From assembly GCA_036523795.1 (NCBI GenBank), contig DATDDN010000010.1, positions 1 to 64,000 on the forward strand: a stretch of 64,000 nt of DNA, written 5' to 3'. Position 1 is the first letter of the stretch; every line of letters starts with the position of its first letter. Below are positions 52,848-62,037 of the stretch, one piece after another. The translations under genes were made by a program, and so were the position numbers. The DNA is from 39-52-133 sp036523795. GTDB lineage: Bacteria > Pseudomonadota > Gammaproteobacteria > Burkholderiales > Gallionellaceae. The notes beneath the pieces were generated by a model. It was not told the DNA's origin. It saw nothing but the letters and a program-made list of their open reading frames with translations, and made no database searches.

Positions 52848-53998
52848 GGTTGCGCCTCTTCCATGATGTGCCGGTACAGGTTCGCATACTGTGCCGCGAC
52901 AGCTTCCAGTGAGAATTCCGACATGATGCGCGCGCGCGCCTGCCACCCCAGCGCGGTGCGCATGACGCTGCCGCCCTCCACCAGAACAGCCAGCGCCGCA
53001 GCCAGTGCAGGCGGGTCGCGCGGCGGCACTACCCGCCCACTTTCCCCTACCAGCCAGGCTGAATCGCCAACATCTGTCACCACGCAAGGGACGCCGCACG
53101 ACATTGCTTCGCCCACGACGTTGGGGAACCCCTCGTTGTATGAGGAGGACACGGCGATGTCGAGCGCGCACATCACGGCAGGCATGTCGCTGCGCTCGCC
53201 CAGCAGGCGCGTCACATCGGTCAGTCCCAGGGCCTGCATCTGCCGCAACAGCGCTGCGTTGTGCTCATCCACTCCGCTGCCCGCGAATACCAGGCGTATC
53301 TGTGGATATCGCGCCAGCAGCAGGCTGGCTGCACGGAGGAAACAGGCGTGATCCTTCATGGGGTGATAGCGGCCGATCAGTCCAAGCGCAATCTGCTCGT
53401 CGCTGATACCCAATTCATTACGCGTCTGCTGACGAAGGCCCGCATCGGGAGCAAACTGTGCGGTGTTGAAACCATTGGGCAGGATGTGGCCACGCGCAGC
53501 GGCGAATCCATGCCGCTCGTGGCAGTGCGCTGCGTTGCGACTGTTATAGATGATGCCAGTTACACGGGGAGACAGGGATGCGCTCAAGCGGATGACCTGC
53601 CGGGTAAGCCAGCGCTCTTGGCGCAGGTCGTACAAGGACTGACGCACATTCCACATCACCGGCACTTTCCGGCGCACGGCACCGCCTGCCAGACTGGCAG
53701 CCAGGTTGCCGTGGTACATCCAGCCCTGCAACAAATCTGGCTGCAGCTTGCGCAGCAGCCTGCGCAGACGCCACCATGCCATAGGCGTCGGCAATCCGCG
53801 GCGCATGCCGAGACAATGTACGGCAATGCCCGCCTGCGCCAGCTTGTGTCCTAGCGTCCCCATATCGCCGAGCGAGATTACCTGATGGTCAAATCCGGCA
53901 AGTGCGTGCGACGAGAGCAGTTTGTGCAGCATGGTCTCCGCGCCGCCCAAGCCGAGGCCAGTGATGATGTGCACGATCGTTTTTCTGCGTTTGTTCAC
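52835..53998 (-). CDS. Glycosyltransferase family 4
   Basis: 387 residues from the GTG that overlaps the previous stop (GTGA). 'IVHIITGLGLGGAETMLHKLL' is the acceptor-side glycine motif; 'ALGLIGRYHPMKDHACFLRAA' and 'SSSYNEGFPNVVGEAMSCGVPCVVTDVGD' (EX7E) form the donor site. An in-frame extension further upstream is arginine-rich, lies inside the neighbour and was discarded. Sugar unknown. Confidence 0.88.
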   Translation of the reverse strand: MNKRRKTIVHIITGLGLGGAETMLHKLLSSHALAGFDHQVISLGDMGTLGHKLAQAGIAVHCLGMRRGLPTPMAWWRLRRLLRKLQPDLLQGWMYHGNLAASLAGGAVRRKVPVMWNVRQSLYDLRQERWLTRQVIRLSASLSPRVTGIIYNSRNAAHCHERHGFAAARGHILPNGFNTAQFAPDAGLRQQTRNELGISDEQIALGLIGRYHPMKDHACFLRAASLLLARYPQIRLVFAGSGVDEHNAALLRQMQALGLTDVTRLLGERSDMPAVMCALDIAVSSSYNEGFPNVVGEAMSCGVPCVVTDVGDSAWLVGESGRVVPPRDPPALAAALAVLVEGGSVMRTALGWQARARIMSEFSLEAVAAQYANLYRHIMEEAQPCAA

Positions 53999-55116
53999 TT
54001 GCCGTCTTTCACACGCATAAGCGCTTGCTCGGTGTCGCGCAGCAACCCTTCGATGCTGAATTTCTGTTGCATGCGCTGCCTCAGGATCTGCCGGTCCAGG
54101 CCGGGCAGTTGCGCGATGCGCGCCAGCAGCGCCGCGCCGATCGCTGCAACATCGCCTGTTGGCACGCACCATTTGCGCTCTTCCACGATCTCGCTACTGT
54201 CGCCGGCATTGGTACATACACAGGGCACGCCGCACGCCATCGCCTCGGCCAGCACATTGGGAAAACCTTCGGCAGTCGATGTCAACACCAGCACGTCCAG
54301 TGCATTGTATACCGCCGGCATGTCCTGCCTGTCTCCCGCCCAAATCAGCCGCTCGCCCAGGCCCAGGCGGTCTGCCTGCTGCCGCAGTTCATCGACATAG
54401 GCGGCAGGCCCGCTCCCCACTGCCACGAACCGCGCTGCCGGGAATTCCGTCTGCATTCGCGCGGCGACCTGCAGAAAGGTCGAGTGGTCCTTGACCGGAT
54501 CGAGTCTGGCAACAATGCCAACCAACACCGCCTGATCCGGCACTGACCATTCATCACGCAATTGCTCGCGCGCCTGCGCATCCGGCCGGAATCGTTGCGT
54601 ATCGATGCCGTTGTAGACGACGGTCAGCTTGTCGCGAGGGAAGCCACGTGCTGCGGCATGCTCCATGCCCGCATGAGAGTTGCAGATGATCAAGTCGGCA
54701 CGCGAGGCCAAGCGCGCCTCCAGTGCATAGGTCCAGCGCGTCAGCCGGTCATAAGGAGTCAGGTCCAGCATCGCCGCACGCACGCCCCACACCCATTTGC
54801 ATCCGGGCACAAATGGTTGTGACGTCACGCTCATCAGATTGGGCACGGCAAGAAAGCTGTAGACGATTTGCGGCTCCAATTGGCGCAGCTTCCGTATCAT
54901 GCGCCACAGGAAGCCGATGGCATCCCAGCGCCCGCGTTTGTGCAGAGAGACGGCACCTATGCCAGCGGCTTTCAATGCATCCTCCAGAGGTCCGCCTGCG
55001 TAGAATGTCAGGACAGTAACGTGGTGGCCACGCTCATGCAATGCGCGAGCCAGCTCCACCACCTGGCGCTCTGTTCCGCCTGTTTGCAGCGAACGGACAA
55101 TCAGGACAAGGCGCAC
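53995..55116 (-). CDS. Glycosyltransferase family 4
   Basis: 373 residues. 'LVLIVRSLQTGGTERQVVELARAL', 'VGIVARLDPVKDHSTFLQVAARM' and 'TSTAEGFPNVLAEAMACGVPCVCTNAGD' (EX7E). Start is a GTG at 55116, one base after the methyltransferase stop codon. It resembles the gene that follows it, suggesting an old tandem duplication. Donor and acceptor unknown. Confidence 0.88.
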   Translation of the reverse strand: MRLVLIVRSLQTGGTERQVVELARALHERGHHVTVLTFYAGGPLEDALKAAGIGAVSLHKRGRWDAIGFLWRMIRKLRQLEPQIVYSFLAVPNLMSVTSQPFVPGCKWVWGVRAAMLDLTPYDRLTRWTYALEARLASRADLIICNSHAGMEHAAARGFPRDKLTVVYNGIDTQRFRPDAQAREQLRDEWSVPDQAVLVGIVARLDPVKDHSTFLQVAARMQTEFPAARFVAVGSGPAAYVDELRQQADRLGLGERLIWAGDRQDMPAVYNALDVLVLTSTAEGFPNVLAEAMACGVPCVCTNAGDSSEIVEERKWCVPTGDVAAIGAALLARIAQLPGLDRQILRQRMQQKFSIEGLLRDTEQALMRVKDGK

Positions 55117-55117
55117 T

Positions 55118-55927
55118 TCAGTCCTTTACGAACACATATTCGTTGCACCCCAATCCTCCGCCACAGGTTTTGAGACGCTCCAGCTGAAACCCTCTGGCAT
55201 GATAGAAATCAAAAATTTCTTCCGGTTTTGCCACCTCAAACGGCAAGCCGCCGATCCAGTCGACGATGTCGTGCCAGGCTGACATGCCACGCTGTGCCTT
55301 GTAATTGCGCCACGAGCTCGGAAATTTCCCTTTCAGTGCCGTCACCCCCCACTGCCTGATCAAGGTGTAAATCGACAATGGCAGCCGCAATGCGTGATGA
55401 GCATTGTAGATTTGCTTTAACTTCAGCCATCTGCGGCTTGGCCCACCTTGGTCATTGTAGATTGCAATGAACAATTTCCCTCCCCGCTTTACCCTTGAAA
55501 CAACGTTATCCAACGCCGCCCACATGCGGCCTGTGTGATGCAACACCCCCCAGCTGTAGACGACGTCAAACTGTCCCAGGCTTTCCAGAAAAGCATGATC
55601 CAGTACGGAGCCCTGCTCTACCGTCCACCCATCGTCATCAGGAAAATAACGACGCTTCAGCTCCCTGGTGCACGCCACAGATTGCGGGTCGTAATCAAAC
55701 GAAATCACTTTCGCCCCCATCCTGCGCGCTGCCAGTGAAAACAGCCCGCTACCCGAGCCTATGTCGAGAAATGTCTTTCCGGCCAGCGAATCGGTTTGCA
55801 GCATGGTGCCGAGTGACGTCCTGGCTTGAGCGATGCGCTCCTCGCTCAGCACTGAGAGGAAGCTGGCCCAGTTTGCACCAAATTCAAATCGTTCCCCCTG
55901 AGAAACCTCCTGTGCCTGCTTACTCAT
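55118..55927 (-). CDS. SAM-dependent methyltransferase (class I)
   Basis: 269 residues. SAM-binding 'FLDIGSGSGLFSLAARRMGAKVISFDYD' and 'FDVVYSWGVLHHTG' are clear. It would methylate a sugar or lipid-linked glycan, a common O-antigen end cap or decoration. ATG at 55927 overlaps the preceding gene by eight bases. Acceptor unknown. Confidence 0.85.
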   Translation of the reverse strand: MSKQAQEVSQGERFEFGANWASFLSVLSEERIAQARTSLGTMLQTDSLAGKTFLDIGSGSGLFSLAARRMGAKVISFDYDPQSVACTRELKRRYFPDDDGWTVEQGSVLDHAFLESLGQFDVVYSWGVLHHTGRMWAALDNVVSRVKRGGKLFIAIYNDQGGPSRRWLKLKQIYNAHHALRLPLSIYTLIRQWGVTALKGKFPSSWRNYKAQRGMSAWHDIVDWIGGLPFEVAKPEEIFDFYHARGFQLERLKTCGGGLGCNEYVFVKD

Positions 55928-57068
55928 GCTTGATATTCCTGTCTAACAACTCTTCCCACTGCGTCGAGATTCGCTGCAGCGCGAAGCGCTGCAACACTTC
56001 CTTTGCTCGTTGTGCGTATCTTGTGCGGAGCGTTGCGTCTTCAGCCAGCCTGCGCATCGCTTCTGCCAGTGCAGCCACATCCCCAGCCGGCACCAGCAAA
56101 CCATCTACATCATTTCTTACTATATCTGCTGGTCCGCTTTCACAATCGAATGCTACCGCAGGCAACCCCTCGGCCATGGCCTCCAGGAGAGCATTGGGGA
56201 ACCCCTCGAAGCGAGAAGATAAAACAAAATAGCCGCCACGGCGCAGCCACGCTCGTGGCTCTGCAACGGTCCCTGGCATAAGCACGGTGTGAGCGATACC
56301 CAGGCGCTCTGCCTGTTGTTGCAGTGTCGCACGCTCGCGCCCATCGCCCAGAATGACCAGGCGCCAACCCAATTGGAGAATATTGCTGCGAGCGTACGCG
56401 TCAAGCAGCATATCAAAGCCCTTTTCTGGCCCCATGCGTCCCATGGCAAATACAGTTTGCTTATCAACGTCGGCTGAATTGCCAACCTCTGCGTCATCTC
56501 TTAATGCGTCAACCGGGTTGGGGATAACCGCAATCTTGTCCTGACGCAGTAATTGCAGCGCCCAATTACGCACGCCCCCCGTCTGCACAACCACGGCGGT
56601 TGCCAGCGGATACAAGATTCGACGCAGGATCTGACGCGCGCGACCGATGTCGTGGTGCCTGGGGTCGGTTCGCTCAGAGACAAACACTGGGATACCCGTC
56701 CACAGCAATGCCAGAAGTACGCGCAAATTTGTGTCGTCTATAAAACTCACCACACAGCCCGGTTGCAGGCTTCTGATTGTTTTGCGCAATCTGCTTATAT
56801 GCCGAAGATTGTTGCGTAACGACTCCCATACGTTCCTTGAGTGCGCCTGAAAGTTGAGGCTGACGCGACAAACTCCCGAGTCCAGCTTGAAATGATCATG
56901 CGAGTGACGGGTCAAGGTAACGACCGTAACCGCAAATCCTTTTCGATACCAATGACCAGCGAGCATTGAAGTGATTTTTTCCGCCCCTCCCGGCCCCAGG
57001 CTTGAGATGACCATCACGATGTGCGGTTTATGTGCAGCTCTCTGTTGTTTCAATTTCTCGCCCATCAT
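55920..57068 (-). CDS. Glycosyltransferase family 4 (PglJ/PglH-like)
   Basis: 382 residues. 'IVMVISSLGPGGAEKITSMLAGHW', 'VFAMGRMGPEKGFDMLLDAYAR' and 'LSSRFEGFPNALLEAMAEGLPAVAFDCESGP' with EX7E; the last is close to HexNAc-transferring PglH/PglJ enzymes. Two adjacent ATGs (57068, 57065) are possible starts. The gap to the preceding gene is four bases. Confidence 0.88.
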   Translation of the reverse strand: MMGEKLKQQRAAHKPHIVMVISSLGPGGAEKITSMLAGHWYRKGFAVTVVTLTRHSHDHFKLDSGVCRVSLNFQAHSRNVWESLRNNLRHISRLRKTIRSLQPGCVVSFIDDTNLRVLLALLWTGIPVFVSERTDPRHHDIGRARQILRRILYPLATAVVVQTGGVRNWALQLLRQDKIAVIPNPVDALRDDAEVGNSADVDKQTVFAMGRMGPEKGFDMLLDAYARSNILQLGWRLVILGDGRERATLQQQAERLGIAHTVLMPGTVAEPRAWLRRGGYFVLSSRFEGFPNALLEAMAEGLPAVAFDCESGPADIVRNDVDGLLVPAGDVAALAEAMRRLAEDATLRTRYAQRAKEVLQRFALQRISTQWEELLDRNIKHE

Positions 57069-57072
57069 ATTT

Positions 57073-58014
57073 CTATTGCTGCAGGCCCTGCTTTCCGATA
57101 ATTCCTCTTACAAACACCGCAAGGTAGGCAGGTGTGAGCAGAATGATCATGCCCGCAAGCACATTTTTCCGAAATATCGCAAACAGGAAACCAGTCAGAA
57201 CTTTCCCACCCCGCCCCATTATTTTTTGAGCGGTTTGTATGGAATAGAAAGCTACACATCTAGCCTGGTGATAATTAGCCGCCAGCAAATTCATGCCATG
57301 CTTGCGTGCCTCTTTGTAAATTGCGCTCCAGATGTCCAGATTATCAAGCAGCTTTTCCATGTCCGTCGTTGCTGATTCATTTTCTCCATGAATCCGCCAT
57401 ACGCCCACATTCCTGTTGAGATAGGCAACAAGCCCATCGAGCGCAAGGCGGTACAGCGACTCCCAGTCTGAGCTTATTGCTGCCGATCGGTAGAAATCAA
57501 TTTTAATTGCCGGCTTTCTGGCGTACATTACGCCCATGTGCATCATGCTGTACCCGCCGAATGGGAGTCGGCTCAGCAGCTGCTGGCCGGTTATTTTTGT
57601 CTCTGCCGGAAGCGGTGAGACACTTTCAGTGTCCCTGAATTTGGTTGTTACTCTTGCAGCGACCATGATCACATTTTCGTTGGCCTCAATACATTTGACG
57701 GCTTCACTGACAAAATCCGGATCAGTAAAATAGTCATCACCATCCAGGTTGATGACATACTCTCCTGTAGCATGGTTTATCAGCAGATTTCTGTAATTGG
57801 CTGTCCGCCCCAGATTCACTGAATTCCGGATGTACTTCAGGCGCTTATCAGCTATGGCTGTGACTATATCGGCCGTTCGATCTGATGAAGCATCATCGCC
57901 AACAATTACCTCAAGTTCCGGATATGTTTGAGCAAGTGCGGAACGAATTGCATCCAGAATATAGATCGCCTGGTTAAAGGTTGGGATCATTATCGTGACC
58001 TTTATGCGGCTCAT
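57073..58014 (-). CDS. Glycosyltransferase family 2
   Basis: 313 residues. 'VTIMIPTFNQAIYILDAIRSALAQTYPELEVIVGDDASSD' and 'YVINLDGDDYFTDPDF' (DxD) form the GT-A core; a hydrophobic C-terminal segment ('MIILLTPAYLAVFVRGIIG') could anchor it. The ATG at 58014 overlaps the preceding stop (ATGA); a longer in-frame start lies inside that gene. Sugar unknown. Confidence 0.87.
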   Translation of the reverse strand: MSRIKVTIMIPTFNQAIYILDAIRSALAQTYPELEVIVGDDASSDRTADIVTAIADKRLKYIRNSVNLGRTANYRNLLINHATGEYVINLDGDDYFTDPDFVSEAVKCIEANENVIMVAARVTTKFRDTESVSPLPAETKITGQQLLSRLPFGGYSMMHMGVMYARKPAIKIDFYRSAAISSDWESLYRLALDGLVAYLNRNVGVWRIHGENESATTDMEKLLDNLDIWSAIYKEARKHGMNLLAANYHQARCVAFYSIQTAQKIMGRGGKVLTGFLFAIFRKNVLAGMIILLTPAYLAVFVRGIIGKQGLQQ

Positions 58015-58982
58015 GATTTGACTCTGGCCCAAATGGTCATTCTTCCGGTCTGCCCGAACTGGCTCAGCAGCCATGCAAGCGGATATAAGATGAAATTCCC
58101 CCAACCTGATCGTACCGGATAGTCCACCAGCTTTCGACCCAGGCGAGGATACCCCTTGTCGATCAGCACGTATCCCGTGCTGGCAATCAAGTTGCTCAAC
58201 ACCCTCTGGTGGTGAATTTTTTCCACTTTCCAGCCACCAGCATCCAGAACCCGCCTAATTGTATTGGGTGTGAAGTGATAGAGGTGATTGGGCAATTGCA
58301 GCGCATACCATCTGTTTCCAAAGAGGCGGAATTCAACAGAGCCCGCGTTAGGAACCGACAGGACAAGCCAAGCATCGGATTTTGCGCAGTTGCGAAGTTT
58401 TTTCAAACCGGCTATGGGATCATGCAGGTGTTCCAAAACCATCCAGCCCACAATCAGATCAAAGGCCTCTGCCGGTTGCGGTGCTGTTTCCAGCGATCCC
58501 GCATGGACTGGATAGCCTAACCCGGAAGCCACCTCTGCGGCCTTTGCAGAAAATTCAATTCCCTGCACCTGCCAGCCTCGCGCAGACATGTGATGCAGGA
58601 ATGAGCCGGATGCACATCCGATTTCCAGCATGCGTCCTGGTGGCAGGGGAGGCATCACTTCAGTATTGAACTGAAAGAAGTGCTTAAAAATATACCTGAT
58701 TGGTTTTTTGTAGAAGGCCACCTTCTCCACAACAGGTACCTGCACAACATTGGCCGCAACACGCGTACCCAGATATGGCCCGTAATCGTCGGGATAATAA
58801 TTGGCCATGCTCTGCGGTGTCGGTCGCGGGTTGGTACGCATCAGGCCGCATTGCTTACACTTCACGACGACGAATTGGCCAGGCAGATCATGAATTCTGT
58901 CCTGCCCCACCAGAATGGTTTCATCATGTCTGTGGCATCCTAAAGGGCAGGCCACGTCTTCAGTGGGAAACGGATTGCTCAT
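58011..58982 (-). CDS. SAM-dependent methyltransferase with N-terminal zinc-ribbon-like cysteines
   Basis: 323 residues. The N terminus has 'CPLGC' and 'CKQCGL', four cysteines placed as in the zinc-ribbon of methyltransferase_23-type sugar methylases. SAM motif 'MLEIGCASGSFLHHM' and 'DLIVGWMVLEHLHDP' follow. Probably modifies a glycan or lipid-linked sugar. Overlaps neighbours by four bases on both sides. Confidence 0.85.
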   Translation of the reverse strand: MSNPFPTEDVACPLGCHRHDETILVGQDRIHDLPGQFVVVKCKQCGLMRTNPRPTPQSMANYYPDDYGPYLGTRVAANVVQVPVVEKVAFYKKPIRYIFKHFFQFNTEVMPPLPPGRMLEIGCASGSFLHHMSARGWQVQGIEFSAKAAEVASGLGYPVHAGSLETAPQPAEAFDLIVGWMVLEHLHDPIAGLKKLRNCAKSDAWLVLSVPNAGSVEFRLFGNRWYALQLPNHLYHFTPNTIRRVLDAGGWKVEKIHHQRVLSNLIASTGYVLIDKGYPRLGRKLVDYPVRSGWGNFILYPLAWLLSQFGQTGRMTIWARVKS

Positions 58983-59707
58983 TTTGTCGCAATACAGGCC
59001 CAGCCAAACGGGTCATTTTTCCTGTTATCAAAGCGATCCAGCCATATGAATATCATTTGCAGCAGTCGCATCGCCGCTGGTAACACAAATCGCAACGGCA
59101 GCATCATAATGCCCCGAATATTTGGCCGGCCACTGCGAATACCGGCTGATGGAAACTCTGGCAAACCTCTTGGCAATTCATAAGCCCAGCGTACCCAAAG
59201 ACCTCCAAACGGTGTAATCGCCACATCCCTGAAACCCGCGTGTTTGCAGATTGATTGCAGTCCGTATGATGTATATCTGAAGAAATCATACGGCGTTTGA
59301 TGCTCGGCATGGGACATCGGAACGGTCATGAACAGCTTTCCGCCTGGCTTAAGAACCCTGTACATTTCCTTGACGCTCTCTCTGGGCCATTCAAGATGTT
59401 CCAGGACCTGGGTGCACAGGATGGCATCAAATGTGTCAGACTCTATTGGCATCGCGTGCAGAGGACCGACGTAGTCAAGGTTGGAATAATTCCAGCTGCT
59501 TTCCCCCACGCCCAGGTCAATTGATCTGTAGTTGCAGTGTGAAAAGTATTTCTTGTAGACGCACTCTCCTGCCCCTGCATCCAGCACGTAAGCCCCTTGG
59601 GGCAGACTTTCTGCAACATTTTTTACGAAATTTGTTATGTACCACCTGCCAACGTCCTGGTACTTTCCTCTTGCCGAGAAGTCATTTGTAATCATCATTG
59701 GATTCAA
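58979..59707 (-). CDS. SAM-dependent methyltransferase (class I)
   Basis: 242 residues. 'YVLDAGAGECVYKKYFSHC' is the SAM loop and 'FDAILCTQVLEHLEWP' the post-motif acidic segment; 'VLKPGGKLFMTVPMSHAEHQTPYDFFRYT' is typical of the methyltransf_11 group in polysaccharide clusters. Third methyltransferase of this cluster. Start overlaps the flippase stop by four bases. Acceptor unknown. Confidence 0.83.
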   Translation of the reverse strand: MNPMMITNDFSARGKYQDVGRWYITNFVKNVAESLPQGAYVLDAGAGECVYKKYFSHCNYRSIDLGVGESSWNYSNLDYVGPLHAMPIESDTFDAILCTQVLEHLEWPRESVKEMYRVLKPGGKLFMTVPMSHAEHQTPYDFFRYTSYGLQSICKHAGFRDVAITPFGGLWVRWAYELPRGLPEFPSAGIRSGRPNIRGIMMLPLRFVLPAAMRLLQMIFIWLDRFDNRKNDPFGWACIATK

Positions 59708-60972
59708 CCCGCATCAACGGCTAAATATTTACTTCTTATCAGACGATCCTGAATAATGAAGTTGATCATGAAGAAGGCGCTTGTAGCTAAAGCCAATCCC
59801 ATGATTCCCGTAAAATAAAACAGCGTTATCTTCAGTGGCATATATATCGTGTAGGAATAGATTCCAATTCGCGTTGGCGTTGCAGTATCACCTGCCGCAT
59901 AGTACGTTGAGGACGAAATTTGCCCCACCACGCCGCCCACAAATGCACCACCCAGCCATATCATCATCCACCATAGCGCCTGCAGGTTGCTCATACTGAC
60001 GCAGCCATAGCCAATCAGCCAGCCAAGCACATATTGGCCTGACAAACCCAGAAGCAGCACAGCTCCAAGACTAATCACACCCACCCGAAATAATCCCCGG
60101 TTATAGATGTGCCTGAACTCCTGCATATCACCAATCTTGTGCGACTTGCTTAATTGCGGCACCAGCGGTGCTGCAATGGCTTTGTTAACAATTTGACTCC
60201 CCGCGTTGTATATCTGCTGCGCAAGGTAATAAAGGGACAGACTGCCGCTTGTTGTCGTCGACAACAAGAGCCTCTCAACCAGCGTATCGGTCTTGTAGTA
60301 GGAGGTCCCCAGCAACAAGGGCTTAATACGCGACCAGGCCATGTTTATTGACGGACCACGCAAATCCGGCCAGACCGGTTTCCCCATGGCAGGCATGAGG
60401 AATAATGTTTGCAGTGCAAGTCGTAGCGTACCGATCCAGGCAGCTGCTTCAATTCCATACCTTGGAAGCAGCCACACCAGCAGCGCAAAGCCGACAACAC
60501 CGGAGATTAATGGCGAAAATTCAGGCCATATGAATTTCTGTTGCGCATGGTAAACAGCCCACTGAACACCATTTAATGCCGCCAGCACCATGCCTATCAA
60601 CTGTATACGTGTCAGCTCAGTCGTCAGATCCTGTGTTTCCTTGCTGAATCCTGGGACTGTCACGGGGACCCACCACTGCGCCGTCACAAACAATATGATC
60701 GCAAGTGCGCCAAACAAGCCGCCTATCAGGATCAGAAACGCCCAGGCATCATGATGGAGACGTTCATCAGACTCACCTGCAAGCATAGGAACCAGAACAT
60801 GCATCAATGAACCACTGATTACCAGAAGAGCCAGCTGGGGCAATGTCATTCCGGCAAACAGCGCATCCGTCTCAGCACCTGGCCCCAGTTGCGTCAGGAC
60901 ATACCACTGAAACAGGAATGCAAATCCAAGGTTTGCAGCCGCAAGCGTGCCTAGCTGTAGCGCCTGTTTCAT
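59704..60972 (-). CDS. MurJ/Wzx-type lipid-linked glycan flippase
   Basis: 422 residues, about twelve helices, MATE/MOP superfamily. 'GPGAETDALFAGMTLPQL' in the first loop is like MurJ/MviN, as is 'YYAAGDTATPTRIGIYSYTIYMPLKI'. It lacks MurJ's two extra helices, and a chromosomal murJ is usually elsewhere, so I take it as the O-unit exporter of this cluster. Four bases separate it from the tviC gene. It is the only Wzx candidate seen. Confidence 0.83.
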   Translation of the reverse strand: MKQALQLGTLAAANLGFAFLFQWYVLTQLGPGAETDALFAGMTLPQLALLVISGSLMHVLVPMLAGESDERLHHDAWAFLILIGGLFGALAIILFVTAQWWVPVTVPGFSKETQDLTTELTRIQLIGMVLAALNGVQWAVYHAQQKFIWPEFSPLISGVVGFALLVWLLPRYGIEAAAWIGTLRLALQTLFLMPAMGKPVWPDLRGPSINMAWSRIKPLLLGTSYYKTDTLVERLLLSTTTSGSLSLYYLAQQIYNAGSQIVNKAIAAPLVPQLSKSHKIGDMQEFRHIYNRGLFRVGVISLGAVLLLGLSGQYVLGWLIGYGCVSMSNLQALWWMMIWLGGAFVGGVVGQISSSTYYAAGDTATPTRIGIYSYTIYMPLKITLFYFTGIMGLALATSAFFMINFIIQDRLIRSKYLAVDAG

Positions 60973-60975
60973 TGG

Positions 60976-62037
60976 CTATTGGGGCGTCTGCCGTTCCTGC
61001 GTCCCTGGAACGAAGGCAACGTACCACGCCATAGCCTCCTTCAATCCAGCGTCAATCTTGTATAGTGGCTCGTAGCCAAGCATGGCACAGGCCTTGGAAA
61101 TATCGGCCAGGGAATGCCGCACATCTCCGACACGGAAGTCCCTGTAAACCGGTTTAGCATCTGCCAGATGTGGGTATCCACTCAAAAGATTGGTACGCAA
61201 GGCCTCATATAACTGGTTGAGCGTGGTGCGGTCACCCAGTGCAACGTTATAAACCTGGTTGCTCGCGGCATCCTCAGACGTTGCTGCGAGCAGATTGATC
61301 TGCACGACATTATCGATGTAACAGAAATCACGGCTTGTCTCGCCATCTCCATTGATGTACACCGGCTCGTCTCTTATCAGTGCAGCAATCCACTTGGGAA
61401 TTACGGCTGCATAGGCACCTTCCGGGTCCTGCCTCCTGCCGAATACGTTGAAATAGCGAAGTCCGACGCTCTGCATGCCATAGGTGCGCCCGAACACATC
61501 GGCATAGAGCTCATTGACGTATTTGGTTACCGCATAAGGCGACAGCGGCTTGCCGATCTGGTCTTCCACTTTTGGCAGCCCAGGATGGTCACCATAAGTG
61601 GAACTGGAAGCAGCATAGACAAAGCGCTTCACCTTCGCGTCTCGCGCTGCCACCAGCATGTTGAGAAAGCCATTGATGTTGACTTCGTTGGTCGTGATCG
61701 GGTCTTCTATGGAACGTGGCACCGAACCCAGTGCAGCCTGGTGCAACACATAGTCCACCCCAGCGCAGGCTTTGCGGCAATCATCCAGCGAGCGGATATC
61801 TCCCCTGACCAAGGTGAATTGACCCCATTGCTGCGCTGAGACCAGTCCTTGCACTTCATCCAGATTGTGCTGGTGGCCGGTCGCAAAGTTGTCCAGGCCT
61901 ACCACACGCTGATTGAGCTTAAGCAGTTGTTCGAGCAAGTTGGAGCCAATGAAGCCGGCCACGCCAGTGATTAACCAGGTGCGTGGTGTCGCCCGCAAAT
62001 CTGCCTGCAAATCGGTGTAACGATGAGCCGTGCTCAT
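60976..62037 (-). CDS. tviC: UDP-HexNAc(A) 4-epimerase (WbpP/TviC family)
   Basis: 353 residues, including the N-terminal extension typical of WbpP. 'WLITGVAGFIGSNLLEQLL', 'YAASSSTYGDHPGLPKVED' and 'SPYAVTKYVNELYADVF' (YxxxK) match UDP-GlcNAc/UDP-GlcNAcA C4-epimerases. With the dehydrogenase encoded next to it, it would produce UDP-GalNAcA. Its ATG overlaps the dehydrogenase stop (four bases). Cytosolic. Confidence 0.93.
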   Translation of the reverse strand: MSTAHRYTDLQADLRATPRTWLITGVAGFIGSNLLEQLLKLNQRVVGLDNFATGHQHNLDEVQGLVSAQQWGQFTLVRGDIRSLDDCRKACAGVDYVLHQAALGSVPRSIEDPITTNEVNINGFLNMLVAARDAKVKRFVYAASSSTYGDHPGLPKVEDQIGKPLSPYAVTKYVNELYADVFGRTYGMQSVGLRYFNVFGRRQDPEGAYAAVIPKWIAALIRDEPVYINGDGETSRDFCYIDNVVQINLLAATSEDAASNQVYNVALGDRTTLNQLYEALRTNLLSGYPHLADAKPVYRDFRVGDVRHSLADISKACAMLGYEPLYKIDAGLKEAMAWYVAFVPGTQERQTPQ